DNA of 62,370 bases from Synergistaceae bacterium (GTDB lineage: Bacteria > Synergistota > Synergistia > Synergistales > Aminobacteriaceae), in the NCBI GenBank assembly GCA_031272035.1, contig JAISUO010000046.1, forward strand, positions 1-62,370, read 5' to 3'. A program made the translations under genes and the position numbers. A model generated the notes under the pieces. It was not told the DNA's origin and ran no database searches. It saw nothing but the letters and a program-made list of their open reading frames with translations. This document shows, piece by piece, positions 17,677 to 27,411 of this stretch (position 1 is the first letter of the stretch; each line of letters opens with the position of its first letter).

Positions 17677-18936
17677 GTGGCGCTGAACGCCGGACAAATC
17701 TCACTGAACAAACTGAAGATTTCTTTTTGCAACAAACCTCTTTTGGATGTGCCGGGAGCCGTGGCCGCGGAGATGGAAAAACTGCGCCCTCGGGTGAGGA
17801 AGGACATGCGTATTGCCGTGGCGGCGGGAAGTCGGGGTATCAACAATATCGCCGTCATCGTGAAGGCCGTGGTGGACGGGCTTGTTTCCTTCGGGGCGCG
17901 GCCTTTCGTCATTCCCGCCATGGGCAGTCACGGCGGGGCCACCGCCGAGGGGCAGAAGGAGATGCTGGCGGGTTACGGCATTACGGACGAAACCATGGGA
18001 GTTCCGGTTCTGTCCTCCATGGCGGCTGAACGGGTGGGAGAACTGACGGACGGGACGAAACTGCCCGTGTTCATGGACCGGCACGCCTTCGAAGCGGACG
18101 GGGTGGTCGTCGTGAACCGGGTGAAAGCCCACACCGACTTCCACGGCGTAAACGAGAGCGGCATCGCGAAAATGCTGGTGATCGGCCTCGGCAAACAGGC
18201 TCAGGCCACGGTGATCCACGAGCACATGGTGAGAGGGCTGCGGGAGCTGATACGGCCGGCGGCGGAGACGGTGATCAAAACAGGAAAAATTCTGGGAGCT
18301 CTGGCTGTTGTGGAGGACGGTTATGACCAAACGTCCCTGGTGAAAGCCGTGGGAGCGGAGTCCATCGTGGAAGAGGACTCGAAACTGCTGGCTCTTTCGA
18401 AGGAAATGATGCCCAAACTCCCCTGGAAGACGCTGGACGTGCTGATGGTGGATTTGATGGGCAAGGACATCAGCGGCACCGGCATGGATACCAACGTCAT
18501 CGGGCGCATGTGCATTCGAGGCGAACCGGACGGCAGGCCGGATATAACGCGGATCTGCCTCTTCGGCCTGACCCCCCGAAGCCACGGCAACGCGCTGGGC
18601 GTGGGTATGGCCGATGTGATCCCCCAAAGCCTGTACGACAGCATCGACTGGAAGGCCACCTACGAAAACGTGCTGACGAGCACCTTTCTCGAAAGGGGCT
18701 TCGTTCCCATCGTCCGGCCCACCGACAGGGAGGTTCTGGACACGGCGCTGCGGACCTGCGGAAGCCTTGACCTGTCGAAACTGCGTCTGCTGCGCATCCG
18801 TGACACCCTGCACATCGACGAAGTGTACGCCACTCCCGTCCTTTGCGCCGAAATGGAGGGACGCGACGATGTAACGGTGGTGGAGCGCGATCTTCCACTG
18901 GACTTCAGCGACAAAGGCGAGCTGAAGAAACTGTAG
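17677..18936 (+). CDS. LarA-like (DUF2088) lactate racemase domain protein
   Basis: A 419-residue cytoplasmic protein of the LarA N-terminal-domain superfamily. The family is recognised by RIAVAAGSRGINN near residue 45, a PAMGSHGGATAEGQ loop and NRVKAHTDFHG. In LarA the corresponding region holds a nickel-pincer cofactor for alpha-hydroxyacid racemisation. This protein is an outlying member and may act on another hydroxyacid or bind no nickel. No larB, larC or larE genes, needed for the cofactor, are in the window. GTG at 17677 is chosen because GGGAGG lies 8 bp before it. The cyclase-family gene follows after 134 bp in the same direction. Confidence 0.75.
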   Translation: MALNAGQISLNKLKISFCNKPLLDVPGAVAAEMEKLRPRVRKDMRIAVAAGSRGINNIAVIVKAVVDGLVSFGARPFVIPAMGSHGGATAEGQKEMLAGYGITDETMGVPVLSSMAAERVGELTDGTKLPVFMDRHAFEADGVVVVNRVKAHTDFHGVNESGIAKMLVIGLGKQAQATVIHEHMVRGLRELIRPAAETVIKTGKILGALAVVEDGYDQTSLVKAVGAESIVEEDSKLLALSKEMMPKLPWKTLDVLMVDLMGKDISGTGMDTNVIGRMCIRGEPDGRPDITRICLFGLTPRSHGNALGVGMADVIPQSLYDSIDWKATYENVLTSTFLERGFVPIVRPTDREVLDTALRTCGSLDLSKLRLLRIRDTLHIDEVYATPVLCAEMEGRDDVTVVERDLPLDFSDKGELKKL

Positions 18937-19070
18937 CGCGGAGTTTTGCTCTGTGCTTCTGAGTTGTTTTTTGTATAAGCGGGGGTATTCAGACAGTTTG
19001 GCGTTTAAGTGAATTGGCGCAGAAGTGAACTGGTGCAGAATTTGGTCAAATTTTGGAAGGAGGCAATATC

Positions 19071-19745
19071 ATGGATCTGAAGAAAGTCAAGTATTACGAT
19101 CTCTCGCACACCCTCTACCACAATTGTCCCGGCTGGCCCACGCACGCTCCCAACATCGTCGACGTGACCTATCATCAGGCGCTGCACGGCTACAACGCGG
19201 AAACTCTCACCTTCAACACCCACACGACGACTCACATCGACGCCCCGTACCACTTCTACACGGAGGAGCCTTCAGTGGACCAGCTCTCCCTGGACCACTT
19301 CGCCGGCCCCGCCGTTTTCGCCGACCTGCGCGGCAAAGCGAAGCTGGACGGTCCCATTACGGCGGACATGCTGAAGCCCTTCATGTCGCAGGTGGAAAAA
19401 GGCGACATTTTCCTGATGAATACGGGCTGGTGCGAGAAGCGGGGCTTTACCGAGGAGTATCTCCATCAGTGGCCCTATCTCGACGGTTCGGGGGCGGAGC
19501 TTCTGATTGAGGCCGGAGTGCGGGCCGTGGGCAGCGACTCCCTGAGCATGGGAGGCTGGGGTTCCCCGGAAAAAGCGAACCCCTGCCATCTGGCCCTGCT
19601 GAAGAAGCACATCGTCCTCATCGAGGAAATGTACTTCCCTGAGGCCGTCATGGACGGAAAAAAACGCTTCGTCACCGCGTTTCCCCTGAAGATCGTGGGG
19701 GCCAGCGGCTGTCCGGTCCGTGTGGTGGCCTGCGAATTCGAGTGA
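19071..19745 (+). CDS. Cyclase family protein (kynurenine formamidase-like)
   Basis: Metal-dependent hydrolase of 224 residues. The signature HTTTHIDAPYHF (near residues 50-61) is the family's HxxTHxDxPxHF metal site, and DLSHTLYHNCPGWPTH at the N-terminus and GWCEKRG and GSDSLSMGGWG further on are also typical. Members include bacterial kynurenine formamidase and isatin hydrolase; the exact substrate is open. ATG at 19071 follows AAGGAGG, while an in-frame TTG upstream overlaps that site and was rejected. Together with the LarA-like gene it may form a small catabolic unit. A strong terminator follows. Confidence 0.88.
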   Translation: MDLKKVKYYDLSHTLYHNCPGWPTHAPNIVDVTYHQALHGYNAETLTFNTHTTTHIDAPYHFYTEEPSVDQLSLDHFAGPAVFADLRGKAKLDGPITADMLKPFMSQVEKGDIFLMNTGWCEKRGFTEEYLHQWPYLDGSGAELLIEAGVRAVGSDSLSMGGWGSPEKANPCHLALLKKHIVLIEEMYFPEAVMDGKKRFVTAFPLKIVGASGCPVRVVACEFE

Positions 19746-19797
19746 CTTTAATACTTTTAACTTTATAATTTTAAGCATTGCTTTTTATAATTCAACG

Positions 19798-19825
19798 CCC
19801 CGCCGGTTACTCTGGCGGGGTTTTT
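19798..19825 (+). terminator. Rho-independent terminator after the cyclase gene
   Basis: Perfect 7-bp GC stem (CCCCGCC at 19798-19804 with GGCGGGG at 19814-19820), a nine-base loop and TTTTT. Confidence 0.88.
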
Positions 19826-19857
19826 CAGCCTCCGGAGACTGCTGCCGGAAACGTGAC

Positions 19858-20045
19858 GCGCTCTCGTCTCTCCTGCCCTCAATCTCTCGATTCTGATCTC
19901 TCGTTCTGGTCTTCCGGTTCCTGACTCTTCATCTCTGATTCTCAGGCTCTGACTCTCTCTGACTCTCAGGCTCTGTCTCTCGGTCTCTGTCTCCCAGGCT
20001 CTGACTCTCGGGGCTCTGCGGAACTCTGTTGCACTCTGCTGCTCG
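19858..20045. repeat. Degenerate CTCTG/CTCTC pyrimidine-rich tandem tract
   Basis: About 190 bp made largely of short imperfect repeats of CTCTGACTCTC, CTCAGGCTCTG and CTCTGTCTC. It lies in a gene-free spacer after the cyclase terminator and gives a strong strand bias, with pyrimidines on the plus strand. A minus-strand frame through it encodes only a low-complexity Ser-Glu-Arg tail and was not called. Confidence 0.75.
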
Positions 20046-20242
20046 CTTCCGGCTGACTAATAAGATACCGGAGGCTTTAGAGATATTGAAGGGATTAATT
20101 ACCTGTTTATTTTTGCGGAATTTATGCAAATTACGAAATAGTTTCCTCAACCTGTTTTATGTGAAAAAAATGAAAAAAACACTCTGTTGACATAGTTCTG
20201 ACGCAACAAAACAGCAATCGTAAAATATTTTCATCTATTCTC

Positions 20243-20270
20243 TTGCCTGTATGGAGAGAAAGTTTATAAT
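20243..20270 (+). promoter_or_regulatory. Promoter for the 153-residue recombinase-tail-like gene
   Basis: TTGCCT (20243-20248), a 16-bp spacer and a perfect TATAAT (20265-20270). It would leave a leader of about 265 nt before the start at 20544. The leader contains a strong GGAAGGAGG that no start codon follows at proper spacing, and the near-tandem pair GTTTTAATTAAG/GTTTTGATTAAG (20477-20506). No known riboswitch was recognised. Confidence 0.55.
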
Positions 20271-20543
20271 ATTACATGAGTAGAGACTTACATGCTTCGG
20301 AAAAACCCGCGCTCGAACGAAGGAATTGAACTTCGGCTTCAAACCTGAAAACTGTTGATGAGATAATATTATTCTCATTTGCGCCAGGGGTGGAAGGAGG
20401 TTTTTCGCGCGGGCAGGGCGTCTTCCGATGATGTGATGTACAATATTTAAAAATGCGTTATTTTTACGTAATTTTTGTTTTAATTAAGTTTGTTTTGATT
20501 AAGTACGTGGGATTATAACAATTTTTGGACAGAGGTGTTCGAC

Positions 20544-21005
20544 ATGGAACTTAGCAAAGGCACTGCAGAAAACCAGGATCTCATGATGTCCCCCACAGAA
20601 ATTCTGGGAGATGAGGAACTGACGGCCAGAATTCAGAGGTTGTCGGAACGGACGAGCCTGTCCGCTCATGACCTTCTGGTGAAATGGCTGCTTCAGGAAG
20701 AAACGCTGCTCTCGGTCATTCGGGGGACGGAGGGGAACATGCTGCGGTTCATCGCGGGTCGTACCGACGATCCCAACTCCGATTTCGACTGGATTCCGGA
20801 GGAGCTGATGGACGCCGATGCCTATAAGGATCCCGAATACCGGAAAAAAATTCTGAAGAATATCAAGAAATTTAGAAAAGAGGGCAAAACCTTTACCCAA
20901 ATCGCCGCGTTTTTTAACACCAATGGCGTGCCGACGCTGAGCGGAGCGGGACAGTGGTACCCCAGTTCGGTATCCCAGCTGCTGAAGGCGGGCAGACCCA
21001 GGTAA
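20544..21005 (+). CDS. Small protein with a recombinase-like C-terminal helical motif
   Basis: A 153-residue soluble acidic-to-basic protein without a family name I can give. The last 45 residues (FRKEGKTFTQIAAFFNTNGV then GQWYPSSVSQLLKAG) read like the DNA-contacting recombinase domain of large serine integrases, which has the pattern IA-x2-LN-x2-GV-x-T...W-x-S-V. There is no resolvase catalytic domain. The N-terminal part (EELTARIQRLSERTSLSAH) is helical. It could be a DNA-binding regulator. ATG at 20544 is preferred to the GTG three codons upstream because of its distance to GAGG. It lies 160 bp before the hybrid kinase, same strand. Confidence 0.65.
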   Translation: MELSKGTAENQDLMMSPTEILGDEELTARIQRLSERTSLSAHDLLVKWLLQEETLLSVIRGTEGNMLRFIAGRTDDPNSDFDWIPEELMDADAYKDPEYRKKILKNIKKFRKEGKTFTQIAAFFNTNGVPTLSGAGQWYPSSVSQLLKAGRPR

Positions 21006-21166
21006 AAGAAGTTTCATTTGATCAGCTGCTTCCAGGCAGTTATAATTTGCAGGATGCTTCGTTCTGCAAACTGTTTTGTCGTCGAAGCCGGACAGGCGGC
21101 GCAGGGTTCTTCCCTGTGGCCCGCAGGACGTAAGAGGGTCTCATCATCCAGGGGAGGCGCAGGGGT

Positions 21167-24100
21167 GTGGAGAAGTTCATGAATTATGCGGGCCGACTGA
21201 CGAAAAAATTTTTGGACAGCTTTAGTCCCGGCCTGAGGGCAAAACTCATTCTCATCTTCCTCCTTGTAAAGGTAATTCCTCTGATTTTGCTGGCGATTCT
21301 GGCCTGGAGGCAGCTTGTGACGCTTGGAAATTCCCTGCGGGACCTTGCCGTCAGCGATTCCACCGTGGCCCTGAACGACAGCGCCGTGGAAAACATCGAA
21401 CGCATGTCCACGGATACGGCCCAAAGGGTGGCCTCCTTCCTCTACCGACGGGACGACGACATCCGGCTTCTGGCGAACCTGGATCCCACGGAAAAGAATT
21501 ATCGCAATTTCCTGCAGAGTCGGAAAAGCAAACTCGTGAGAAAAGGGAAATGGGACCTCGCTCCGGATGGAATGTCCTGGCTGCGCGTGGATGAACCTTC
21601 CCCGGACGTGGGGGGCGGGAAGTCCACGAACTCCGAAAACAACGACGTGGTCAACGGCGCGAGCTACCACTATCGCCGGCCGGAAAACTTCGTGTACGAC
21701 GACGTTCCTCTTTATGACGAAGCGACCTTTATCGATCTCGACGGACATGAGCGAATCAAAATCGTCGATCCCGGCTCCAACAAAATTCATCATCCCATGA
21801 ATCCGGACCGGATGGACGTTTCACAAAAGAAAAACACCTACATCGGCTCGGAGACCTATTTTAAAGAACTGGCCAAACTCAGGCCGGGCGAAATCTACGT
21901 TTCCGACGTGACGGGGGCCTATGTTCGGTCGCATTTCATCGGGATGTACACGCCGAAACAGATGATCTCAAACCTGATCAACGGGGAAATCACGGGGCTG
22001 AAAACCCTGGGGGACGGAAAGGGCGTCGCCTCTCTGATGAGCAGACTCCAGACCTTCAGAAGTGAGGAGCTCCCTCAAATTCCGGTGGAGGCGGAGGATT
22101 ATCAGGAGCTCAACCGACGGACCATCGAGGCCGTAAACCGGCGTCTGGCGGAGATCGGAAAGGCCGCCGAAACCCCTGAACTGGCGGAACGGATTAGGGC
22201 CTTGATGCAAAAGACGGCGGGCGTCGCCTTTCACCCCGAAGAAGAGGCCTTCGCCGGCAAGGAAAACCCCAATGGCCGGCGCTTTGAGGGAATCGTCCGG
22301 TGGGCGACTCCGGTCACGGAGGACGGAACCCCGGAGGGCAAAATTATCGGTTACGCCACCTTTGCCCTGAACCACGATCACATCATGGAATTCGTCGACC
22401 ACATCACGCCCATGTACTCCCGCTACACCGAGCTGCCCAACGCTTACGACGGGAACTACGCCTTCATCTGGGATTACCAGTGCCGGAGCATCTGTCACCC
22501 CCGGCACCACTCCATCGTGGGCTTCGACCCCGAAACCGGAGACCCGGAAATTCCCTGGCTGGAAACCTCGATTTACGACGACCTGCTGAATAAAATCGGC
22601 GGCGGCGGGCTGTCGGACCTCAAGGCGAAGTGGCCGGAACTCATCGACGAACCTCCGACCCTGAACCTTATCCGGGGACAGAAAACCTTTTTGAAGCAGT
22701 CCCGACAGAAGAAGCCCGCTCCCGACCTGACACGGGCGGGGCTGGTGGGGCTCGACGGGCGTTATCTCAACAACGCGCCTCAGTGTACGGGATGGATGGA
22801 CCTGACGGGAGAGGGGGGCTCCGGCTCCTTCTATATTCTCTGGAGCGGGCTCTACAAGCTGAACACGGCGGCTGCGATCCCCTACTACACGGGACAGTAC
22901 GCCCCTTCGGAGGCCAACGGCTATTCGAAGCGGGGTTTTGCCTTCGTGGCCATCGGAGCGGGGCTGGAGGACTTCCAGGCTCCCGCCAGAAAAACGGAGG
23001 GGACGCTTCGGGCGCTGATCGGCGACAGCCTTCTGCAAACCTCCCTGCAGCTCGTGGGCACCACTCTCGTCCTGATCGTTCTGGTGGTTTTCGTGGCCAT
23101 CTGGACGGCGTCCTTCATCACCCACAACATCACCCTGCTCATCAACGGAATCTCCCGCTTCCGGTCCGGAGAGAGACAGTTCCGCTTCCACTCCGACGCG
23201 GTGGACGAGTTCGGCACGCTGGCGAACTCCTTCGACGAAATGGCCGACAGCATCGTCAACAGCGTGAACAGCCCCCTGTGCATCACCGACATGAACCTGC
23301 GCATCATTTATATGAACGAACCGGGGCTGAAAATGCGGAATACCACGCTGGAAAAGGTAGTGGGAACGGGTTACGGAGAGCACAGCGTCTATCCCTTCGG
23401 GTCCAGGTACTGTCCCATCACGGCCCTGAGAGAAGGCTACGAGGCGGAAGCCTATTATGTTGAGGAGTCTCATCAGTATCTCAAGGGCATCGCCCACTAT
23501 TTCATGGACAAGGAAGGACAAAAAATCGGATATATCGTGATGACGACAAACGTCACGGAAATTCAGGTCGCCCGGGAGAAGGCCGAACAGGCCAACCGCG
23601 CCAAAAGCGATTTCCTTTCCAATATGAGCCACGAAATCCGGACGCCCATGAACGCCATCATCGGGATGACCGCCATCGGCAAATCGGCAGCCGACATCGA
23701 GAGAAAGGACTACGCCTTCGGCAAGATCGACGACGCCTCCACCCATCTGTTGGGGGTCATCAACGACATTCTGGACATGTCGAAAATCGAGGCCAACCGG
23801 TTCGAGCTTTCTCTCGCGGAGTTCGTGTTCGAAAAAATGCTCCAGAAAGTGGTGAATGTGATCAACTTCCGCGTGGACGAGAAAACCCAGAACTTCACCG
23901 TCCGCCTCGACCGGAACATTCCCCGGTCCCTCATCGGCGACGACCAGCGTCTGGCCCAGGTCATCACGAACCTGCTCTCCAACGCGGTAAAATTCACTCC
24001 GCCCCAGGGATCCATCCATCTCGACGCCAGCCTGACGGGCGAGGAAAACGGGCTCTGCACCATCCAGATCGACGTGAAGGACACGGGAATCGGCATCAGC

Positions 24101-25147
24101 GAAGAGCAGAAGTCCCGTCTCTTCACCTCCTTCGTTCAGGCGGAGAGCAGCACGTCCCGAAAATTTGGCGGCACGGGACTGGGGCTGGCCATTTCGAAGC
24201 GCATCGTGGAAATGATGGGAGGGAAGATCTGGATCGAGTCCGAACTCGGAAAAGGCTCCACCTTCTCCTTCACGGTACAGCTTCGGAAGGTTTCGGAAAA
24301 ATACGAAAGTCCTCTGCGCCCCGGGGTAAACATGAAGAACATACGTATTCTTGCTGTGGACGATGCCCAGGAAATACGGGAGTATTTTGCTGACATTGCA
24401 CAGCGTTTGGGGATTGTATGCGATACGGCCGACGGAGGAGAAACCGCCTTGGAATGCATCGACAAAAAAGGGCCCTACGACATGTACTTTGTGGACTGGA
24501 AGATGCCCGGTATTGATGGAATCGAACTCACGCGCCGTATCAAGGCGGACAGGGCGAACCGGTCCGTGGTGATCATGATTTCCGCCACGGAGTGGAGCGT
24601 CATCGAGCAGGACGCCAGGAAAGCGGGAGTGGACAAGTTCCTTCCCAAGCCCCTTTTCCCCTCCGACATTGCCGACTGCATCAACGAGTGCATTGGAACG
24701 GGCGCACTCCCTGCCGCGGAGGAGGACGCTCCGGAGGAAATGGAGATTTTCGAGGGACGGCGTATTCTCCTGGCCGAGGACGTGGAGATCAATCGAGAGA
24801 TCGTGCTTACGCTGCTGGAACCCGCGAAACTGTCCATCGACTGCGCGGCAAACGGCATCGAGGCCGTGGAAAAATTCTCCGCCGCGCCGGAAAAATATGA
24901 CATGATTTTTATGGACGTTCAGATGCCCGAAATGGACGGACTCGAAGCGACGCGCCGCATACGGGCTCTGGATTCGATCTACGCGAAACAGGTCCCCATC
25001 GTCGCCATGACTGCCAACGTGTTCCGTGAAGATATCGAAAAATGTCTGGAGGCCGGAATGAACGATCATGTAGGCAAACCCCTCGATTTCAGGGAGGTCC
25101 TGTCTTCTCTGCACCGCTACCTGGGGCAGCCCCGCGAAAAAAATTGA
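21167..25147 (+). CDS. Hybrid sensor histidine kinase with two receiver domains
   Basis: Membrane hybrid kinase of 1326 residues. Order: membrane helix 1 (about 27-47), a large extracytoplasmic sensor of about 580 residues with a Cache-like look, membrane helix 2 (about 629-651), HAMP, a PAS-like segment (about 700-795), HisKA with phospho-His822 in SHEIRTPMNAIIGM, and HATPase_c (GDDQRLAQVITNLLSNAVKF and GGTGLGLAISK). Receiver 1 has acidic Asp1065/1066 and phospho-Asp1110; receiver 2 has Glu1204/Asp1205 and phospho-Asp1250. No HPt or output domain is present, so signal must leave by another protein. Start GTG at 21167; an in-frame ATG four codons later is possible. A chemoreceptor gene follows 66 bp downstream. 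Confidence 0.93.
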   Translation: MEKFMNYAGRLTKKFLDSFSPGLRAKLILIFLLVKVIPLILLAILAWRQLVTLGNSLRDLAVSDSTVALNDSAVENIERMSTDTAQRVASFLYRRDDDIRLLANLDPTEKNYRNFLQSRKSKLVRKGKWDLAPDGMSWLRVDEPSPDVGGGKSTNSENNDVVNGASYHYRRPENFVYDDVPLYDEATFIDLDGHERIKIVDPGSNKIHHPMNPDRMDVSQKKNTYIGSETYFKELAKLRPGEIYVSDVTGAYVRSHFIGMYTPKQMISNLINGEITGLKTLGDGKGVASLMSRLQTFRSEELPQIPVEAEDYQELNRRTIEAVNRRLAEIGKAAETPELAERIRALMQKTAGVAFHPEEEAFAGKENPNGRRFEGIVRWATPVTEDGTPEGKIIGYATFALNHDHIMEFVDHITPMYSRYTELPNAYDGNYAFIWDYQCRSICHPRHHSIVGFDPETGDPEIPWLETSIYDDLLNKIGGGGLSDLKAKWPELIDEPPTLNLIRGQKTFLKQSRQKKPAPDLTRAGLVGLDGRYLNNAPQCTGWMDLTGEGGSGSFYILWSGLYKLNTAAAIPYYTGQYAPSEANGYSKRGFAFVAIGAGLEDFQAPARKTEGTLRALIGDSLLQTSLQLVGTTLVLIVLVVFVAIWTASFITHNITLLINGISRFRSGERQFRFHSDAVDEFGTLANSFDEMADSIVNSVNSPLCITDMNLRIIYMNEPGLKMRNTTLEKVVGTGYGEHSVYPFGSRYCPITALREGYEAEAYYVEESHQYLKGIAHYFMDKEGQKIGYIVMTTNVTEIQVAREKAEQANRAKSDFLSNMSHEIRTPMNAIIGMTAIGKSAADIERKDYAFGKIDDASTHLLGVINDILDMSKIEANRFELSLAEFVFEKMLQKVVNVINFRVDEKTQNFTVRLDRNIPRSLIGDDQRLAQVITNLLSNAVKFTPPQGSIHLDASLTGEENGLCTIQIDVKDTGIGISEEQKSRLFTSFVQAESSTSRKFGGTGLGLAISKRIVEMMGGKIWIESELGKGSTFSFTVQLRKVSEKYESPLRPGVNMKNIRILAVDDAQEIREYFADIAQRLGIVCDTADGGETALECIDKKGPYDMYFVDWKMPGIDGIELTRRIKADRANRSVVIMISATEWSVIEQDARKAGVDKFLPKPLFPSDIADCINECIGTGALPAAEEDAPEEMEIFEGRRILLAEDVEINREIVLTLLEPAKLSIDCAANGIEAVEKFSAAPEKYDMIFMDVQMPEMDGLEATRRIRALDSIYAKQVPIVAMTANVFREDIEKCLEAGMNDHVGKPLDFREVLSSLHRYLGQPREKN

Positions 25148-25213
25148 GGAGACCGCTCCGAATTTGGGGATTTTTTGGTTTTTTGGGATTTTTTGAGAAG
25201 AGAGGCGGAAAAA

Positions 25214-27385
25214 ATGTGGCGTAACCTCAAAATAAGCTTCAAATTGCTGTTGGGTTTTGGCGTTCTTCTGCTGGTCTTTATTCTCGCGGTTTTCATCAGC
25301 TGGACCCGCATGGTGAGCGTTCAGACGGACAGCGCGTATCTGTCCGGCGAAGTCGTCCCCATCATGATGGAAACCACCGCGCTGGAGAGGGCCTCTTACG
25401 AGCTGTTCCTCGCCGTGCGCAAAATACAGTACGAGTTTGACGACTCGTCGTTGGAAGCGATCAAAACCACGATCGACGAGACTCAGAAGGTGCTGGACTC
25501 CATCGACGGTCTGGCCGCCAAATTCCCGGAGCTGCAGGTTCCGAAAGCCGTGAGGGAAAATTTCCTTCCCGCTTACACAGCCTACATCGATTCCGTCAAC
25601 AAGACCATCGCCTATTCCACGGAAAAAAACAAAGCTTGGGACATGCTGGTGAAGGCGGGCAGTGGAATGTCCACCGTGGAGGGGAAGGTGATGGACAGCA
25701 TTTTCACCGGAACGGAGAAGGTCGTTCAGTCCGCCGAGCCCGACGTCCTGTCGAAACGCCTGGAGCTGATTCGCAAGGGCTATGAAATGGCCAATACCAT
25801 CGAAACGCTGCGGCGCTCCATTCAAAAGGCCATGGCGGACGAGGACATCAGCGCCATCGAGGGGACCTCCGAGCTGGTCAGCGTCATCGACAAAGACGCT
25901 TCCTATCTGGAATCCATCGCGGCCACCCCCGAAGACCAGGCCATGGTGAAGGATATGTGGAACAGCATCACGCTCTATAAGGACGGACTGAAGGCCTTCG
26001 TCGCCGCGCTCAAAAATTATCAGGCCCAGAACGCCCTGCGGACCCCCCTTATGGACAAGCTCAACAAAGCGGGGACGGATGTTACCTCCTTCGCCCAGAA
26101 ACGGGTGAAAAGCGTCGCGGATGAAAGCGTGTCTCAACTGGGCAGCGCGATTTTCCTGCTTTTTGCGTCGATGCTGGCCGCCGTCATTTTGGGCGTTTTG
26201 ATCGCGATCTTCATTTCCCGCAGCATCGCGAAGCCCCTGGCGACCATCGTCACGCTGGCCGGCCGGGCCGGGGAGGGAGACCTCACCATCGGCTACAAAG
26301 ACTTCAACTATGAGGGAAAAGACGAACTGGGCGTTCTGTCCCTTTCCATGTCCAACATGGTGGAGGCCCAGGGCAAGGCCATGCAGCAGGTCGTCTCCGT
26401 GGCGGGACGGGTCATGGACGGCGCCAGCAACCTTTCCTCCATTTCTCAGGAAACCAACGCCTCCATGGAGGAGGTCAAGGCCTCCGTAGACCAGGTCGCC
26501 ACCCTGAGCGAAAGCAACAGCGCCGCCCTGCAGGAGTGCAACGCCGGAGTGGAGGAAATGAGCGCCGGAGCGGACACCGTGGCCCGTTCCGCTACGGAGA
26601 GCGCCGCGTTTATCTCCCAGACCACGGAGGCGTCCAACAAGGCCATCCAGACCGTGGACGACGTCATCTCCGGAATGCGCAACGTGGACAAAAATTCCAA
26701 AGTGAGCGAGGAAAAGATCCGCAATCTGGTGTCTTCGGTGGAAAACGTCAGCAGCTTCGTTTCGGTTATTACGGGTATTGCGGATCAGACGAACCTTCTG
26801 GCCCTGAACGCGGCCATTGAGGCGGCCCGGGCCGGAGAGGTGGGACGGGGCTTCGCCGTGGTGGCGGAGGAGGTCCGGAAGCTGGCGGAGGAATCCGCCC
26901 GGGCGGCTCAGAGTGTGGGCAGCATCATCACGGAGCTGCAAAAAGGAGCCAACGAAAGCATCGACGCGACCACGGAGGCGGGACGTCTGCTGGGCGAGAC
27001 CCTCACTCAGGCGGAACAGGCCCAGAAGGAGCTGGATCAGGCGCTGAAAGAGATCAACAAAGCCAACGACTCGATCCAGAACATCGCGGCGGTAGCGGAA
27101 GAACAGGCGGCGTCCTGCAAGGAAGTGGCCACGGCCATTGACAGCGCGACAAAATCCACGATGGAAATGGTGGAGACCCTGACGAACATTCGTCACGCCA
27201 CGGACGAAACGGTGCAGGCGGCCCAGGGCGTCGCCGGCCAGTCCGAGGAAATGAGCGGCAACGCGGAAGATCTGACGAGTATTCTGGGACAGTTCCGAAT
27301 TCCGCCGGACGAAACCTCCGTCGGGAAAAAAGCGGCGAAAGCCCCGGTAAAAACCTCGACTCCGGCCCTTAAGGCCTCCCGCTGA
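25214..27385 (+). CDS. Methyl-accepting chemotaxis protein
   Basis: A 723-residue receptor closely related to the one at 13542-15743: same [16 protein letters not shown] opening, periplasmic helical sensor (about 32-310), membrane helix 2 (about 312-335), HAMP and signalling tip [20 protein letters not shown]. The two share long near-identical DNA runs around the tip, while the sensor halves differ, so they probably read different ligands. ATG at 25214 follows GAGGCGG; the longer frame upstream is a T-rich spacer with repeated GGGATTTTTTG words. Its position right after the hybrid kinase on the same strand suggests cotranscription. No C-terminal pentapeptide tether. Confidence 0.93.
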   Translation: MWRNLKISFKLLLGFGVLLLVFILAVFISWTRMVSVQTDSAYLSGEVVPIMMETTALERASYELFLAVRKIQYEFDDSSLEAIKTTIDETQKVLDSIDGLAAKFPELQVPKAVRENFLPAYTAYIDSVNKTIAYSTEKNKAWDMLVKAGSGMSTVEGKVMDSIFTGTEKVVQSAEPDVLSKRLELIRKGYEMANTIETLRRSIQKAMADEDISAIEGTSELVSVIDKDASYLESIAATPEDQAMVKDMWNSITLYKDGLKAFVAALKNYQAQNALRTPLMDKLNKAGTDVTSFAQKRVKSVADESVSQLGSAIFLLFASMLAAVILGVLIAIFISRSIAKPLATIVTLAGRAGEGDLTIGYKDFNYEGKDELGVLSLSMSNMVEAQGKAMQQVVSVAGRVMDGASNLSSISQETNASMEEVKASVDQVATLSESNSAALQECNAGVEEMSAGADTVARSATESAAFISQTTEASNKAIQTVDDVISGMRNVDKNSKVSEEKIRNLVSSVENVSSFVSVITGIADQTNLLALNAAIEAARAGEVGRGFAVVAEEVRKLAEESARAAQSVGSIITELQKGANESIDATTEAGRLLGETLTQAEQAQKELDQALKEINKANDSIQNIAAVAEEQAASCKEVATAIDSATKSTMEMVETLTNIRHATDETVQAAQGVAGQSEEMSGNAEDLTSILGQFRIPPDETSVGKKAAKAPVKTSTPALKASR

Positions 27386-27411
27386 ACCGGAGCCGTGACC
27401 GCGTCTCAAAA

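Noticed and set aside
19929-20150. A 73-codon minus-strand frame through the CTCTG tract
   Set aside because: Its C-terminal half is only the translation of the low-complexity repeat, and no ribosome site is present.
20380-20420. Start of a gene at the strong GGAAGGAGG in the leader before 20544
   Set aside because: No ATG, GTG or TTG at suitable spacing opens a frame of meaningful length.
13542-27385. A complete chemotaxis locus
   Set aside because: Two receptors are present, but no cheA, cheW, cheR, cheB or flagellar genes occur in the window.
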